Shown piece by piece: positions 21,169 through 22,552 of a DNA stretch of 22,552 nt (position 1 is the stretch's first letter; the number at the start of each line of letters is the position of its first letter). Source of the stretch: an uncultured Clostridium sp. (GTDB lineage: Bacteria; Bacillota; Clostridia; TANB77; CAG-508); the NCBI GenBank assembly GCA_946008205.1, contig CAMGAZ010000003.1, forward strand, positions 1-22,552, written 5' to 3'. A program made the translations under genes and the position numbers. The notes under the pieces were generated by a model. That model made no database searches, was not told the origin of the DNA, and was given only the letters and a program-made list of their open reading frames with translations.

Positions 21169-22552
21169 TTGAACAAGAAATGGGAAGTAAATGAAGCAGA
21201 TGAAATATTAATAAATAAAATATCAGACGAATTTAATGTCAGCAGATTAGTAGCGAGTATTATAGCAAATAAAGGACTAAAAGACAGTAGTGAAATAGAA
21301 GTTTTTTTACATCCAAGAAGGTTTGATTTTCATAATCCTTTTTTAATGCCAGATATGGAAATTGCAGTAAATAGAATTATAAAGGCAATAGAGAATCACG
21401 AAAAGGTTGCCATATATGGAGATTATGATGTCGACGGAATCACAAGCAGTACTGTTTTAAAAAGATTCCTGTCAGAAAGAGGATTAGAAACAGATGTCTA
21501 CATTCCAAATAGATTGTATGAAGGATATGGGCTGAACAATAACGAGATAAATGAAATTGCAAAAACAGGTCATACTTTAATTATAACTGTAGATTGTGGA
21601 ATTACAGGAAAAGAAGAAGTAGCTCTTGCAAACAGTTTAGGAATAGATACAATAGTGACAGACCACCACGAACCACCTCAAGATGGTATTTTGCCAGAAG
21701 CGATTGCTGTTATAGATGCCAAAAGAAAAGATAGTAAGTATCCATTTAACGGACTAGCAGGAGTAGGTGTAGCTTTTAAATTAATACAAGCAATATCAAT
21801 TAAATTGGGAATAAAAGAAGAAGAATATTTAAAATATTTAGATTTAGTTTGCATAGGTACAATATCAGATATAGTTCCTCTTGTAGATGAAAATAGAACA
21901 ATATCTAAACTGGGGCTTAGACTTGTAAAGCAAACTAAAAATATTGGGTTAAAAGTCTTATTAGATAGTATAGGTTATCAGAAGATTGATTCTAATACAA
22001 TATCATTTGGCGTAGCACCAAGGATAAATGCTTGTGGAAGAATGGGACATGAAAAAGAAGCACTAGAATTATTTTTAACGAATAATATAGAAGAAGCAAA
22101 AAAAATAACACAAAATTTAAATCAATATAATTTGGAAAGACAAGAGATTGAAAAAAGGATATTTAATGAAGTACAAGAAATGATGCAAAATCCGGAAGAA
22201 CGAAAACAACCTTGTATAGTTCTAGGGGGAGAAAATTGGCATCATGGAGTTATAGGAATTGTATCCTCTAAAATAACAGACATGTATTTTAAGCCTAGCA
22301 TTTTAGTATGCTTTGAGGGGAACTTAGCTAAAGGCTCTGGCAGAAGCATACCAGGTTTTGATTTGCATGAAGCTTTAGAAGATTGTGATACATATATAAA
22401 GCAATTTGGCGGACATAGTATGGCTGTCGGAGTTACAATAGAAAGAAATAATTTTTCAAAGTTTAAAGAGGAATTAGAAGAATATGGAACTAAGATGAAT
22501 ATATCTTCAATTGTTCCTGTAATAAAAATAGATGAAAAAATTCAACTACAAG
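21169..22552 (+). CDS. recJ: Single-stranded-DNA 5'-3' exonuclease RecJ, 5' part (runs off window)
   Basis: RecJ degrades single-stranded DNA 5' to 3' in recombination and repair. About 461 residues are visible, open to the right edge. DHH phosphoesterase motifs are present: GDYDVDG at 84-90, VDCG with Asp142, TDHHEPP with Asp165-His166-His167, NACGRMG with Arg291, and the DHHA1 motif GGHSMAVG from Gly414. The start is TTG at 21169: a TAG in frame at 21160-21162 closes the frame just upstream, and the next in-frame ATG (21355) would remove 62 residues of the normal N-terminus. The ribosome site is poor (AAGTAGG, 21153-21159), so low expression is likely. The usual neighbour apt or relA would lie beyond the edge. 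Function is secure; the C-terminal domain is unseen. Confidence 0.94.
   Translation, partial: MNKKWEVNEADEILINKISDEFNVSRLVASIIANKGLKDSSEIEVFLHPRRFDFHNPFLMPDMEIAVNRIIKAIENHEKVAIYGDYDVDGITSSTVLKRFLSERGLETDVYIPNRLYEGYGLNNNEINEIAKTGHTLIITVDCGITGKEEVALANSLGIDTIVTDHHEPPQDGILPEAIAVIDAKRKDSKYPFNGLAGVGVAFKLIQAISIKLGIKEEEYLKYLDLVCIGTISDIVPLVDENRTISKLGLRLVKQTKNIGLKVLLDSIGYQKIDSNTISFGVAPRINACGRMGHEKEALELFLTNNIEEAKKITQNLNQYNLERQEIEKRIFNEVQEMMQNPEERKQPCIVLGGENWHHGVIGIVSSKITDMYFKPSILVCFEGNLAKGSGRSIPGFDLHEALEDCDTYIKQFGGHSMAVGVTIERNNFSKFKEELEEYGTKMNISSIVPVIKIDEKIQLQ

Overview
The window looks like a piece of chromosome from a low-GC, anaerobic Gram-positive bacterium (Bacillota, most likely an uncultured gut-type member of Clostridia). 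The support is AT-rich DNA, AGA-dominated arginine codons, strong AGGAGG ribosome sites, a Gram-positive-like LexA operator, a three-subunit ferredoxin/NAD-linked [FeFe] hydrogenase, and a surface protein with BspA-like repeats. TAA, TAG and TGA all end intact genes, so the standard bacterial code applies. Most of the window is core genome.

Layout. 1-969 is a decaying zone: the 3' end of a BspA-like leucine-rich repeat surface-protein gene with an in-frame amber codon, a strong terminator, and a MntA-like nucleotidyltransferase gene broken by two frameshifts. 971-4657 carries trpS, obg, lexA and a small membrane protein gene. lexA has its own promoter, with a LexA-box-like palindrome overlapping the -35. 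4840-8431 carries mreB, a TetR-family regulator and a long-chain acyl-CoA synthetase. 8572-10327 holds two unrecognised genes in divergent orientation: a cysteine-rich protein on the minus strand with higher GC and more CGN arginine codons than its surroundings, and a coiled-coil protein on the plus strand. Next come tRNA-Tyr and a CAU-anticodon tRNA on the minus strand, with their own promoter and terminator.

10982-15921 is the metabolic core. It encodes hydC (NuoE-like), hydB (NuoF-like with an N-terminal [2Fe-2S] domain and a C-terminal ferredoxin domain) and hydA (M3-type [FeFe] hydrogenase), followed by an Rrf2-family regulator. Together they would form an electron-bifurcating (or confurcating) hydrogenase that reoxidises NADH and reduced ferredoxin from fermentation while releasing H2. 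A 204-bp REPIN-like inverted repeat sits between hydB and hydA and ends just before the hydA ribosome site. A fragment resembling a peptidoglycan-binding domain lies between the tRNAs and the operon.

15938-22552 holds a monofunctional peptidoglycan glycosyltransferase (minus strand), an alpha-glucan phosphorylase, lysS, and the 5' part of recJ, which starts at TTG and runs off the end. A full-consensus promoter for lysS lies inside the glgP terminator hairpin.

I see no CRISPR array, prophage, transposase or recognisable new multi-gene defence system. The most unusual items are the REPIN-like element in the hydrogenase operon and the compositionally foreign cysteine-rich gene with its operator-like promoter. 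Several starts were moved from the longest open frame to the ATG that has a proper ribosome site (lexA, the cysteine-rich gene, the coiled-coil gene, hydA, rrf2).
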